Of a stretch of DNA of 64,000 nt, positions 58,678-64,000 are shown piece after piece. The notes under the pieces were generated by a model. That model saw only the letters and a program-made list of their open reading frames with translations, did not search any database and was not told the origin of the DNA. This stretch comes from Clostridiales bacterium (GTDB taxonomy: Bacteria > Bacillota > Clostridia > Oscillospirales > Acutalibacteraceae), in contig DXYF01000031.1 in NCBI GenBank assembly GCA_019415945.1, positions 52,911 through 116,910 on the forward strand, written 5' to 3'. Each line of letters starts with the position of its first letter. Positions within the stretch are counted from its first letter, which is position 1. The translations under genes were made by a program, and so were the position numbers.

Positions 58678-59724
58678 CTATGTTACTTTTTTGCTGTGTG
58701 ATATTTCGTGTGATATTTTTTGAAAATTTTGATTAAATATATTCACAATTTTATTTGAAATATCGTCTTCTCTATCTCTCAAAGTATGTTGATATATTCT
58801 GTGTAACATCTCTACCGATTCCCACCCGCCGATCTTAGCAATGTACTGATCTGGAATTCCCTGAGCGTGTAGCTCTGACGCAAAGTAATGTCGGAGTTTG
58901 TGAAAAGAAAATTTCGGAACATCAACTTTTTCACACAAACGGTCATAGCGTGTACTTAATGTTTTTGGAGAGCACCCAAAATACTCCCAGTTTCGGCACT
59001 CGTTTATAACATTTTTGGGCAATGGGACAAATCGAGTACCGGCGATAGTTTTAGTTGTTTTAACAACCATACTACCGCTTTCATCATAAACACAAGCTTT
59101 AGTTACATTCACACCAAGCTCAGTGAAGTCTTCTGCTGTAAGTGCACATATTTCGGAGCGTCTTAATCCCCCATGGCTTGCGAGCAGGATAGGAACCCTA
59201 ATTTTGTCATTGGCATTATCAAGCAGTTTGTTAATCTCTTCGGTAGTCGGTATGATATATTTAGGTTTGACTTTTTGAGGAAGAGTTGTGCTGAATTCAA
59301 AGCCCGGACAATATGCTTTTAGAACCGAGTGTAATAATCCATGAGCATTTCTAACTGTTTTGGGAGAAGAAGATGCAGACATTTCATTAATTGCTGTTTG
59401 AATTAAACCCGCTTTAATTTTTGATAATTTCATTGGCATTAAATTTTGAAAATGCTTATTTTTCATACGCGTGTACTCGGCAATGGTTGAGGGTGAGAGT
59501 ATCGCTGACTTGCTGTCAATATATCGTTCATAAGCTTCACGCAAGGTCAAATCTTCATAGCTTAAATCTCTGTGGCTGCTCATTTGATATTCAGCAGCCA
59601 TATATTCCGCTTCTTTTTTTGTTGATGCAGTGAATGATTTGTAATGTCTTTTACCGTTTTCATCGGTGTGACTGTAAACCTGCACACGCCAGTTTCCGCT
59701 CGGTAACTTTTTCGCTTTTGCCAT
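58678..59724 (-). CDS. int: Tyrosine-type site-specific integrase
   Basis: 348 residues. An arm-binding AP2-like N-terminal domain (1-55, 'GNWRVQVYSHTDENGKRHYKSF' region), a core-binding SAM-like domain (60-150), and the catalytic domain (155-330). Active residues: R188 in 'GGLRRSE', H275 and R278 in 'SFHKLRHYF', W301 in 'GGWES' at the usual His/Trp position, and nucleophile Y311 in 'RIYQH'. It catalyses insertion into and excision from the tRNA site next to it. Its 3' end lies 30 bases from the tRNA fragment. GGAGCG precedes the ATG. Confidence 0.95.
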   Translation of the reverse strand: MAKAKKLPSGNWRVQVYSHTDENGKRHYKSFTASTKKEAEYMAAEYQMSSHRDLSYEDLTLREAYERYIDSKSAILSPSTIAEYTRMKNKHFQNLMPMKLSKIKAGLIQTAINEMSASSSPKTVRNAHGLLHSVLKAYCPGFEFSTTLPQKVKPKYIIPTTEEINKLLDNANDKIRVPILLASHGGLRRSEICALTAEDFTELGVNVTKACVYDESGSMVVKTTKTIAGTRFVPLPKNVINECRNWEYFGCSPKTLSTRYDRLCEKVDVPKFSFHKLRHYFASELHAQGIPDQYIAKIGGWESVEMLHRIYQHTLRDREDDISNKIVNIFNQNFQKISHEISHSKKVT

Positions 59725-59750
59725 AATTAACGCTCCTTTTTCTTAAAAAA

Positions 59751-59800
59751 GGGTGCAAAAATCCCTTGTGCTTAATTCTACTTGAAAAAACACAAGGGAT
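59751..59800. promoter_or_regulatory. Inverted repeat upstream of the integrase gene
   Basis: ATCCCTTGTG (59761-59770) and CACAAGGGAT (59791-59800) are perfect 10-base arms around 20 bases. GGGTGCA (59751-59757) recurs inverted as TGCACCC (59836-59842). These may be integrase arm or regulatory sites; the right arm overlaps the spacer of the small-RNA promoter. Confidence 0.4.
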
Positions 59801-59810
59801 ATGATACAAT
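59782..59810 (+). promoter_or_regulatory. Promoter of the candidate small RNA
   Basis: TTGAAA at 59782-59787, 17-base spacer, TACAAT at 59805-59810, on the strand opposite to all neighbouring genes. Start expected near 59817. Confidence 0.6.
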
Positions 59811-59816
59811 ATTTTT

Positions 59817-59898
59817 GCATTTAACTGCACCATATGCACCCGTTGTGTAGTATGGTTTCCGCTCTCTCCGAGGACCAGTCGGGGAGGGCGGTTTTTAT
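59817..59898 (+). ncRNA. Candidate small non-coding RNA (about 80 nt) between integrase and lipoprotein genes
   Basis: A good promoter is followed after some 45 bases by a 13-bp terminator hairpin: 59859-59871 with 59879-59891, loop GGACCAG, then TTTTTATTT. There is no start codon with a ribosome site between them. Both flanking genes are on the minus strand; the T-run touches the 3' end of the lipoprotein gene (stop at 59900), so the transcript is antisense only at its last base or two. Its function is unknown; regulation of lysogeny or integrase expression is possible. Confidence 0.5.
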
Positions 59899-59899
59899 T

Positions 59900-60442
59900 T
59901 TATCTATCAAAAGTCATCGAAGATATTATTTTAGGCATAGCAGCTTCAATTTCTGAATTATTATTTGCAGAATTTGAAACAAACATTAAAATATATAATA
60001 TTCCGTGCAAAGGAATTTCATATAAGGTCGCCTTTTTTGTTTCACTTATATTTTTAAATGATAGATTTGCCGAATATGCCTTTAAATCATCAATATTAAC
60101 TATCGCCCCTTCGCTAAATTTAATATCAGAAATTTCACCGTAATTATTTAATAAATTAATTACCGGTTCGGTTTGAATATCGTTAATATCTTCATAATCG
60201 GGTGTAAATGTGATTAAAAAATATTCATTGTTTTTATTAGCATAAAAATCATTTAAATCACTTTGAAAATAATTCCATTCAGCAGGTACTACGAAGCGTG
60301 CGTCTTTGTAAGAGCTTGTTTCATAATTAAAATTATAATCTACTTCATTTGAATTTACATTGCTGAAGCTTGGACTATTGCAAGAACACAGTATAGATAA
60401 TATCAATAATAGACATAACGCAATATTTGTTTTTTTAAACAT
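59900..60442 (-). CDS. Prophage lipoprotein of unknown function
   Basis: 180 residues from the ATG at 60442, which follows AGAGG; a longer reading to 60535 has no ribosome site there. The signal sequence ends with lipobox 'LSILCSC', so the mature protein is lipid-anchored outside the cell. The mature part is acidic and Asn-rich, with 'DARFVVPAEWNYFQSDLND' and 'KATLYEIPLHGILYILMFVS', reminiscent of PsbP/DUF-type beta folds with a hydrophobic strand core. Its place between integrase and repressor matches lysogenic conversion genes, some of which encode lipoproteins that block superinfection. That role is inference. Confidence 0.75.
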   Translation of the reverse strand: MFKKTNIALCLLLILSILCSCNSPSFSNVNSNEVDYNFNYETSSYKDARFVVPAEWNYFQSDLNDFYANKNNEYFLITFTPDYEDINDIQTEPVINLLNNYGEISDIKFSEGAIVNIDDLKAYSANLSFKNISETKKATLYEIPLHGILYILMFVSNSANNNSEIEAAMPKIISSMTFDR

Positions 60443-60469
60443 AATTAAACCTCTTTTGTGTAAATCCTC

Positions 60470-60511
60470 TCCGTCCGCTGTTCCCAGCAGCAGGCGGCGG
60501 TTTTTATTTTT
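60470..60511 (+). terminator. Plus-strand terminator-like hairpin inside the leftward prophage genes
   Basis: A GC-rich stem (CCGTCC...GGCGGCGG with an inner GCTG-TTCC-CAGC) followed by TTTTTATTTTT at 60501-60511. All annotated genes around it run on the minus strand, so it would end an unannotated plus-strand transcript. It ends in the same GGCGGTTTTTATTTT string as the small-RNA terminator 600 bases to the left. Confidence 0.45.
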
Positions 60512-60522
60512 AACTTTTGAGA

Positions 60523-61617
60523 TTATTTTTTCCAAACACTATGTGCTGTCATAATGCAAGTTTTGCAGTTGTGTGTTTGATTTTTTATTTCATCCGGCAA
60601 TTTAGGATATTTTAAACTTTTGCCACTAATTGAATAGATTTTTTTATCGTATTTGCTGCATATTGAACAGGAACTATCCGTAAATATTTCGATCAAATCA
60701 CATCCCCATTCGTTACATTTTTTGAGAGTTTCTTTTATGTGTTTTTTGTTTGATATGCGTTTGTCCCGAATTTCAGGATGCTTTTTATAAATAACAGCTT
60801 CCTCAATTTTTGCTTGTTCTGAATTATATTGATTTAAATATTTAATCACTCTTAGATATTCTTTTTCCGTCAATTTAGGAATCTGACTGTGGGGGGGAAG
60901 ATTATCGTTAATTAAATTTGATTTTTTTAGACATTCAATAGCTAAATCCATGTCACCGTTTCGCTTGTGTGCAGTAGCGGCTTTTTGCAATAGCCGAATA
61001 ACATCAAAGGCACTGTTAGGAATTGAATTAATGCCATCAATACTATTAACATTATATTTCCCGCATTTTACCTCTTGTTTTATTATTCTGACAGGCATAG
61101 AAATATCCCTGCTTTTTAAAGAATTAATGTAAGCTATATTTTCGTCAGTTAAATAAGAGTGGTATTCATTTAATAAACTGTCATAAAAATTGTTTATTCT
61201 ATTCTTTTTACCCCTTTCGGTTTTTAGTTTTTCAGTTGCACGAATCGTAGATGACCAATACTTTTCAATGAATCTATTTGTATTTTCTATATAGTTCGTT
61301 CTTAGTTCGTTAATTTGTTGTGAAGGAGTAGGGGGCTTGAAGAAATGTTTATATTTATAGGTATTTAATTCTTTAAGAATTTGCAACGATTTTATGTAGT
61401 TTTGAAAGTATGAAGCAGGCTTTGCAGAATCAAATATCCATTTATAAGAAGTTGAAAAGTCACAATATAAAAGATATATAGCGTTTTGTGTGCCGTTACA
61501 CTTATATTTTCCTGAGTAAGGATTGTTACCGCTTATTTGAGTTTCCATATAGTCCGGCAAAGGAATTACAGTAGTTATTTCAGATTTTTTATTAAATATT
61601 TTTTTGAAAAAGCTCAT
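60523..61617 (-). CDS. Unknown prophage protein with C-terminal Cys cluster (364 aa)
   Basis: ATG at 61617 is 6 bases after GAGGAGG; an in-frame start at 61632 is less likely. No signal peptide. The N-terminal two thirds are Lys/Asn/Tyr-rich and helical. The last 60 residues contain 'CSICSKYDKKIYSISG' and, after a proline-rich turn, 'HNCKTCIM', a CxxC...CxxC arrangement like the small metal-binding C-terminal domain of some phage head-assembly proteins. Here it lies in the lysogeny block, so a structural role is unlikely. It is more A+T-rich than the chromosomal genes. Function unknown; phage or host defence is a possibility. Confidence 0.65.
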   Translation of the reverse strand: MSFFKKIFNKKSEITTVIPLPDYMETQISGNNPYSGKYKCNGTQNAIYLLYCDFSTSYKWIFDSAKPASYFQNYIKSLQILKELNTYKYKHFFKPPTPSQQINELRTNYIENTNRFIEKYWSSTIRATEKLKTERGKKNRINNFYDSLLNEYHSYLTDENIAYINSLKSRDISMPVRIIKQEVKCGKYNVNSIDGINSIPNSAFDVIRLLQKAATAHKRNGDMDLAIECLKKSNLINDNLPPHSQIPKLTEKEYLRVIKYLNQYNSEQAKIEEAVIYKKHPEIRDKRISNKKHIKETLKKCNEWGCDLIEIFTDSSCSICSKYDKKIYSISGKSLKYPKLPDEIKNQTHNCKTCIMTAHSVWKK

Positions 61618-61628
61618 ATAATACCTCC

Positions 61629-61853
61629 TCACATAGCATTTGCTTCGAGTTCGTTTATAATAACAGGTTCATAATCGTAAAAATGGTCTTTTTTTATATG
61701 TTTTATTTCGTGATTCGCAGCATTTCGCTGGGCTTCGTAACTTAATAATATATTTATGTAAACATTAAAATTTCCGTCGTCATCAAGAACAGTAACGCCT
61801 TTAACGGTTAAGGGTAGCTCAATACCCCTTATAAAAATATCGTCCAAATTCAT
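61629..61853 (-). CDS. Small ImmA/IrrE-like metallopeptidase (74 aa)
   Basis: The product carries 'NHEIKHIKKDHFYD', a zinc-peptidase HExxH motif, with the third ligand probably the Glu in 'VIINELEANAM'. This is the minimal form of the ImmA peptidase that cleaves phage or ICE repressors to induce excision. The gene overlaps the repressor by four bases (ATGA-type junction), the usual repressor-ImmA pairing. Confidence 0.8.
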   Translation of the reverse strand: MNLDDIFIRGIELPLTVKGVTVLDDDGNFNVYINILLSYEAQRNAANHEIKHIKKDHFYDYEPVIINELEANAM

Positions 61854-62236
61854 TCATCCTTTTTTAATGCTTCAATTATCTTTACTGCTTTCATAACATC
61901 TTCTTTTGTTGCTCCTTTTGCAAGGCTGAACAGCATACGCATTTCATTTCTGTTTTTTAATTCTTCCAGATATTCTTGAAGTTCTATATCATCAGTAAGT
62001 TTTGATTCTTGGTGTTCTTCGGTTAAATCTGACTTTAACACTCCGAAATAATCTGCAAGCATTTGCATTTTATCAACTCTGGGATATTTTTTTCCGTTCG
62101 CCCAATCGGAAACAGTAGAAGCAGTAATTCCCAAGTCCTGAACAATGTCAGATTGAGATTTGTCATTAATAGTCAAATAATAATTAAAATTCTTTGCAAA
62201 TATTTGTTTGTTCTCATTTGTTTTATTTTCTATCAT
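61850..62236 (-). CDS. XRE-family repressor (CI-like)
   Basis: 128 residues. The helix-turn-helix spans about 15-70 ('FNYYLTINDKSQSDIVQDLGITASTVSDWANGKKYPRVDKMQMLADYFGV' in outline), followed by an acidic C-terminal dimerization region. AAGGGG lies 9 bases before the ATG. It is divergent from a Cro-like gene across a 147-base region with operators, and is followed by an ImmA-like peptidase that probably inactivates it on induction. Confidence 0.9.
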   Translation of the reverse strand: MIENKTNENKQIFAKNFNYYLTINDKSQSDIVQDLGITASTVSDWANGKKYPRVDKMQMLADYFGVLKSDLTEEHQESKLTDDIELQEYLEELKNRNEMRMLFSLAKGATKEDVMKAVKIIEALKKDE

Positions 62237-62261
62237 ATGATTTCGCCCCTTTGATAGTTTG

Positions 62262-62351
62262 ATTGTACACTAAAAGCGTAAAAAATTCAATACTTTTTTA
62301 AATATTTTTCGTTTTTAGCTTGACACTACGCTTAAAGCGTGATAATATAAT
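62262..62351. promoter_or_regulatory. Divergent promoters and operators of the lysogeny switch
   Basis: Rightward: TTGACA (62320-62325) with TAATAT/TATAAT overlapping at 62343-62351; the palindrome ACGCTTAAAGCGT (62328-62340) fills the spacer. Leftward: TTGAAT (minus strand of 62285-62290), 17-base spacer and TACAAT (minus strand of 62262-62267), with the related site ACACTAAAAGCGT (62267-62279, 11 of 13 bases) in its spacer. Repressor binding would block both promoters. Confidence 0.75.
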
Positions 62352-62383
62352 AATAAAACAAAGACAAGAGAGGTGATATAAAA

Positions 62384-62608
62384 ATGAACTATCCAAAAAT
62401 TACTTTAGCGGCTGCAAGAGTAAACGCTGGCTATTCACAGAAAGAAGCAGCAGAAAAGCTGAATATTTCTAATAAAACGCTTTTTAATTATGAAACAGGT
62501 GAGCAAGTTCCTGATTGGGAAATGGTTCACAAGATAGAATCGCTTTACGAATTTCCAGCAGATTTTATTTTTTTTGGCTCTGCGTTACGCTTAAAGCGTG
62601 AAAAGTGA
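62384..62608 (+). CDS. Cro-like XRE-family regulator (74 aa)
   Basis: A compact helix-turn-helix: 'ITLAAARVNAGYSQKEAAEKLNISNKTLFNYETGEQVPDWEMVHKIESLY'. AGAGGTGAT precedes the ATG. It is the first gene read away from the repressor, the position of Cro or an antirepressor. Its last codons contain a third copy of the operator palindrome. Confidence 0.85.
   Translation: MNYPKITLAAARVNAGYSQKEAAEKLNISNKTLFNYETGEQVPDWEMVHKIESLYEFPADFIFFGSALRLKREK
62587..62599. promoter_or_regulatory. Third repressor operator, within the 3' end of the Cro-like gene
   Basis: An exact copy of ACGCTTAAAGCGT, encoding residues Arg-Leu-Lys-Arg of the Cro-like protein. It is 259 bases from the promoter operator, a distance allowing DNA looping by repressor oligomers. 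Confidence 0.65.
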
Positions 62609-62641
62609 TTAAAATAAATCAGCCTAAAAAGGGGGATATTT

Positions 62642-62752
62642 ATGCTTAAATGGTTTATGAAACATGAGATTTTAACTATAGTGATAGTGTCCCTGTTATC
62701 ATCAGTGTTAGCATCGTTACTATTATACTGGCTAGTACTGACACCAAAATAG
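62642..62752 (+). CDS. Small single-helix membrane protein (36 aa)
   Basis: ATG at 62642 is preceded by AAGGGGG. The product is a basic N-terminus (MLKWFMKHE) followed by one hydrophobic helix ('ILTIVIVSLLSSVLASLLLYWLVL') and a TPK end. It could be a holin-like, toxin-like or regulatory membrane peptide of the early region. No family identified. Confidence 0.5.
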   Translation: MLKWFMKHEILTIVIVSLLSSVLASLLLYWLVLTPK

Positions 62753-62876
62753 GTAATAGCACTGACTTAAACAGAAATTCTTTAACTGTTGTTCTTGAAT
62801 ATTCTTTATAGTTAAATAACTTGTATCTGGGGATAAAGACGACCGTATTGTCAAATTCAGAAAAGAGGTGAAAATT

Positions 62877-63059
62877 ATGGAAATGTATGCAATCATAGTG
62901 ACAGTTATCAGTGTAGTATTTATCATTTTATTTTTTAAATGGAAAATTGCAGCAATGGCAATTATTCTTTTCTGTAAAGAAAATTTCAGAGAGCCAAATG
63001 ATAAAGAAATTGCCGACTGCACTAAAAGAGCAGCCGACAGAATTTTAAAATTTAAGTGA
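62877..63059 (+). CDS. Small membrane protein of the prophage early region (60 aa)
   Basis: AGAGGTG stands 6 bases before the ATG at 62877, so this start is taken over a GTG nine bases upstream. One hydrophobic helix covers about residues 4-35 and a charged tail ('ENFREPNDKEIADCTKRAADRILKFK') follows, probably cytoplasmic. Function unknown. Confidence 0.6.
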   Translation: MEMYAIIVTVISVVFIILFFKWKIAAMAIILFCKENFREPNDKEIADCTKRAADRILKFK

Positions 63060-63080
63060 TTCCGAAAAGGAGTGAACAAA

Positions 63081-63266
63081 ATGAATAACAGCCATTATGA
63101 AGACTATGATGTTGAGTGCAGACTGAACGGAGCTGAACAGTACTGCAAAAAATACAGCGGCTCTCCTTGCTGCTTTTTCTGTAAAGAGCTTACTTGCGAT
63201 CAAGTGTGTATGAATGAGCCGATAGCTTGCGGTCATTCGGTTTGTAAAGATAAAAAGAAAGAATGA
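63081..63266 (+). CDS. Cys-rich hypothetical phage protein (61 aa)
   Basis: AAGGAG lies 8 bases before the ATG at 63081. Eleven cysteines or histidines in 61 residues ('CRLNGAEQYCKKYSGSPCCFFCKELTCDQVCMNEPIACGHSVC') suggest one or two zinc sites. Similar short Cys-rich proteins are common in clostridial phage early regions. Function unknown. Confidence 0.6.
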   Translation: MNNSHYEDYDVECRLNGAEQYCKKYSGSPCCFFCKELTCDQVCMNEPIACGHSVCKDKKKE

Positions 63267-63276
63267 GGTGGAGAAT

Positions 63277-63507
63277 ATGCCGAGAATGATTAAGCCGCCC
63301 GAAGATAAACAAAAACGGGTTTTGCAGGCTAACATTGTTTATCTTGCCGACAGCCGAGGTATTTCCATAGAGCTTTTAAAAGCAGCGGCAAGGCTCAGCG
63401 ACTATCAGTACAGAGAGCGTCAGAAAGACCCGGGCAAATATACATATGATGATTTGCTGAGAATTGCAAAAAAGCTTAATGTAACAGTTCCGCAGCTTTT
63501 GGGGTGA
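63277..63507 (+). CDS. Helix-turn-helix-like small phage protein (76 aa)
   Basis: GAGGTGGAG precedes the ATG at 63277; the GTG at 63268 is inside that site. The segment 'SIELLKAAARLSDYQYRERQKDPGKYTYDDLLRIAKKLNVTVPQLLG' has the five-helix spacing of XRE/Cro domains with a divergent recognition helix. Likely an early regulator. Confidence 0.65.
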   Translation: MPRMIKPPEDKQKRVLQANIVYLADSRGISIELLKAAARLSDYQYRERQKDPGKYTYDDLLRIAKKLNVTVPQLLG

Positions 63508-63511
63508 AATA

Positions 63512-63736
63512 ATGAACGCAAGAGAAATTAAGAGAGCTTTTGAGGAGATGCTGCCGGTCGTAGTTTGCTTGCCGAACCAACAACCCGTTGTCTGCTCTTG
63601 CATTGAAGAGGTAGTCTATTCACGCAGTCCTTACAGCGGGAAAAAGGTAGTCTCCTGCGTATGCAGAGACGCTGCCTGTCATAGATCTTTAATCAGAGCC
63701 AAAGGACGATACTTGAAATTTAAGGATGAATTATGA
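63512..63736 (+). CDS. Hypothetical phage protein (74 aa)
   Basis: Starts four bases after the preceding stop, GGGGTGA as ribosome site. The C-terminal half has four cysteines ('SCIEE', 'VVSCVCRDAACHRSL') and a basic end. It overlaps the next gene by four bases. No family recognised. Confidence 0.6.
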   Translation: MNAREIKRAFEEMLPVVVCLPNQQPVVCSCIEEVVYSRSPYSGKKVVSCVCRDAACHRSLIRAKGRYLKFKDEL

Positions 63737-63948
63737 ATGAGAAATGTAAAGGGTGCGGACATCGCCGCCCGTTGAGTTATATTCTTCCAGACCCGCCTGC
63801 CTGTCATTACTTTTTGGATACAGGGCATTTGCGGGATTGTCCTGTGGAAGATTGCCCGCACTACACAACAGTAAAATTTCAAAACAACGATAAGTGGAAA
63901 ACTTTAATTGATAAGGAGGCAGAAAATGCGAAAATTAAAGGATTATAA
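63733..63948 (+). CDS. Zinc-finger-like hypothetical phage protein (71 aa)
   Basis: The product has 'CKGCGHRRPLSY', 'ACHYFLDTGHLRDCPVEDCPHY' with paired Cys/His suitable for zinc binding. Translationally coupled to the preceding gene by an ATGA overlap, and overlapped in turn by the next gene. Function unknown. Confidence 0.6.
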   Translation: MNEKCKGCGHRRPLSYILPDPPACHYFLDTGHLRDCPVEDCPHYTTVKFQNNDKWKTLIDKEAENAKIKGL

Positions 63949-64000
63949 AACAAAAAGAGCACTCAAAAAGAAGGTTCGTGAATTGGAAGAGGATTTACAG
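63926..64000 (+). CDS. Start of a basic, helical phage protein, cut by the right edge
   Basis: AAGGAGG precedes the ATG at 63926. The 25 codons seen are Lys/Arg-rich and could begin a coiled coil ('ALKKKVRELEEDLQ'). Too short to identify. Confidence 0.5.
   Translation, partial: MRKLKDYKTKRALKKKVRELEEDLQ

Larger units (their letters stand above)
58621..64000. mobile_element. Left end of a tRNA-integrated prophage-like element, continues past the right edge
   Basis: Bounded on the left by the tRNA 3' fragment. Contents in order: tyrosine integrase, candidate small RNA, lipoprotein, unknown 364-aa protein, ImmA-like peptidase, repressor (all leftward genes on minus), then Cro-like protein and a string of small early proteins (plus). 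This is the lysogeny/early layout of temperate phages of Firmicutes. Structural or conjugation genes are not in view, so phage versus integrative element is unsettled. Confidence 0.85.

Noticed and set aside
60523..61617. Phage head-morphogenesis protein
   Set aside because: Only the Cys-containing C-terminus is reminiscent; the rest does not fit and the gene lies in the lysogeny block, not with structural genes.

Overview
The window is low-GC Gram-positive DNA. Purine-rich Shine-Dalgarno sites stand before almost every gene, genes are tightly packed and translationally overlapped, and TTG/GTG starts are common. Four proteins or sites point to a spore-forming, polysaccharide-degrading gut clostridium: an N-terminal dockerin on an L,D-transpeptidase, a dockerin esterase carrying paired starch-binding-type modules, a third dockerin on a vitamin B12 capture protein, and PdaB-like and SigH-like genes. 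A Ruminococcaceae/Oscillospiraceae member, possibly near the amylosome-forming Ruminococcus bromii, is my inference; no rRNA is present to confirm it.

Layout. 1-4600 (minus): a cysteine/methionine sulfhydrylation cluster (cysK end, metY, Rrf2 regulator), an AEC-family carrier and a CBS-domain membrane protein. 4.7-13.6 kb (plus): tepA-like protease, uppP, ftsK/spoIIIE, a YgiQ radical SAM protein, a ComEC-like hydrolase and tyrS. 13.6-14.5 kb is a scar with gene remnants, a tiny Cys-rich ORF and a ribbon-helix-helix regulator. 14.5-22 kb holds cell-wall enzymes (M23/G5, GH25, dockerin-YkuD, PdaB-like), luxS, a zinc-ribbon protein and a sigma factor. 22-38.6 kb (plus) is housekeeping: yifB, trmK-nif3, trmB, a two-component system, yqhQ-prmC, recA-recX-rimO, pgsA, cysE-cysS.

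38.6-45.4 kb is a cobalamin-riboswitch-controlled uptake operon. It encodes a secreted, dockerin-tagged protein whose domains resemble human intrinsic factor/transcobalamin, a membrane-anchored DUF4430 protein, an ECF T subunit, and a fused ATPase-ATPase-S subunit. 45.5-49 kb is a redox cluster (CoA-disulfide reductase-rhodanese, Crp/Fnr, thioredoxin, Fe-S proteins). 49.2-52.5 kb has the dockerin esterase and a divergent AraC regulator. 52.6-58.4 kb is a T-box-controlled trp operon, EGDCFA, with trpB missing.

From 58.6 kb to the right edge lies the left end of a prophage-like element inserted in the 3' end of a tRNA gene (probably tRNA-Leu). The tRNA 3' end and its native terminator remain on the chromosome side. 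The integrase, a candidate small RNA, a lipoprotein, an unknown 364-residue protein, an ImmA-like peptidase and a repressor are read leftward; a Cro-like gene and small early genes are read rightward from operators of the form ACGCTTAAAGCGT.

A 95-96 bp structured repeat occurs four times, always bounded by runs of six T (or A): once after the B12 riboswitch terminator, once after the trp T-box terminator, and twice in tandem, in frame, inside prmC. Together with the dockerin/intrinsic-factor-like B12 system this is the most unusual content seen.
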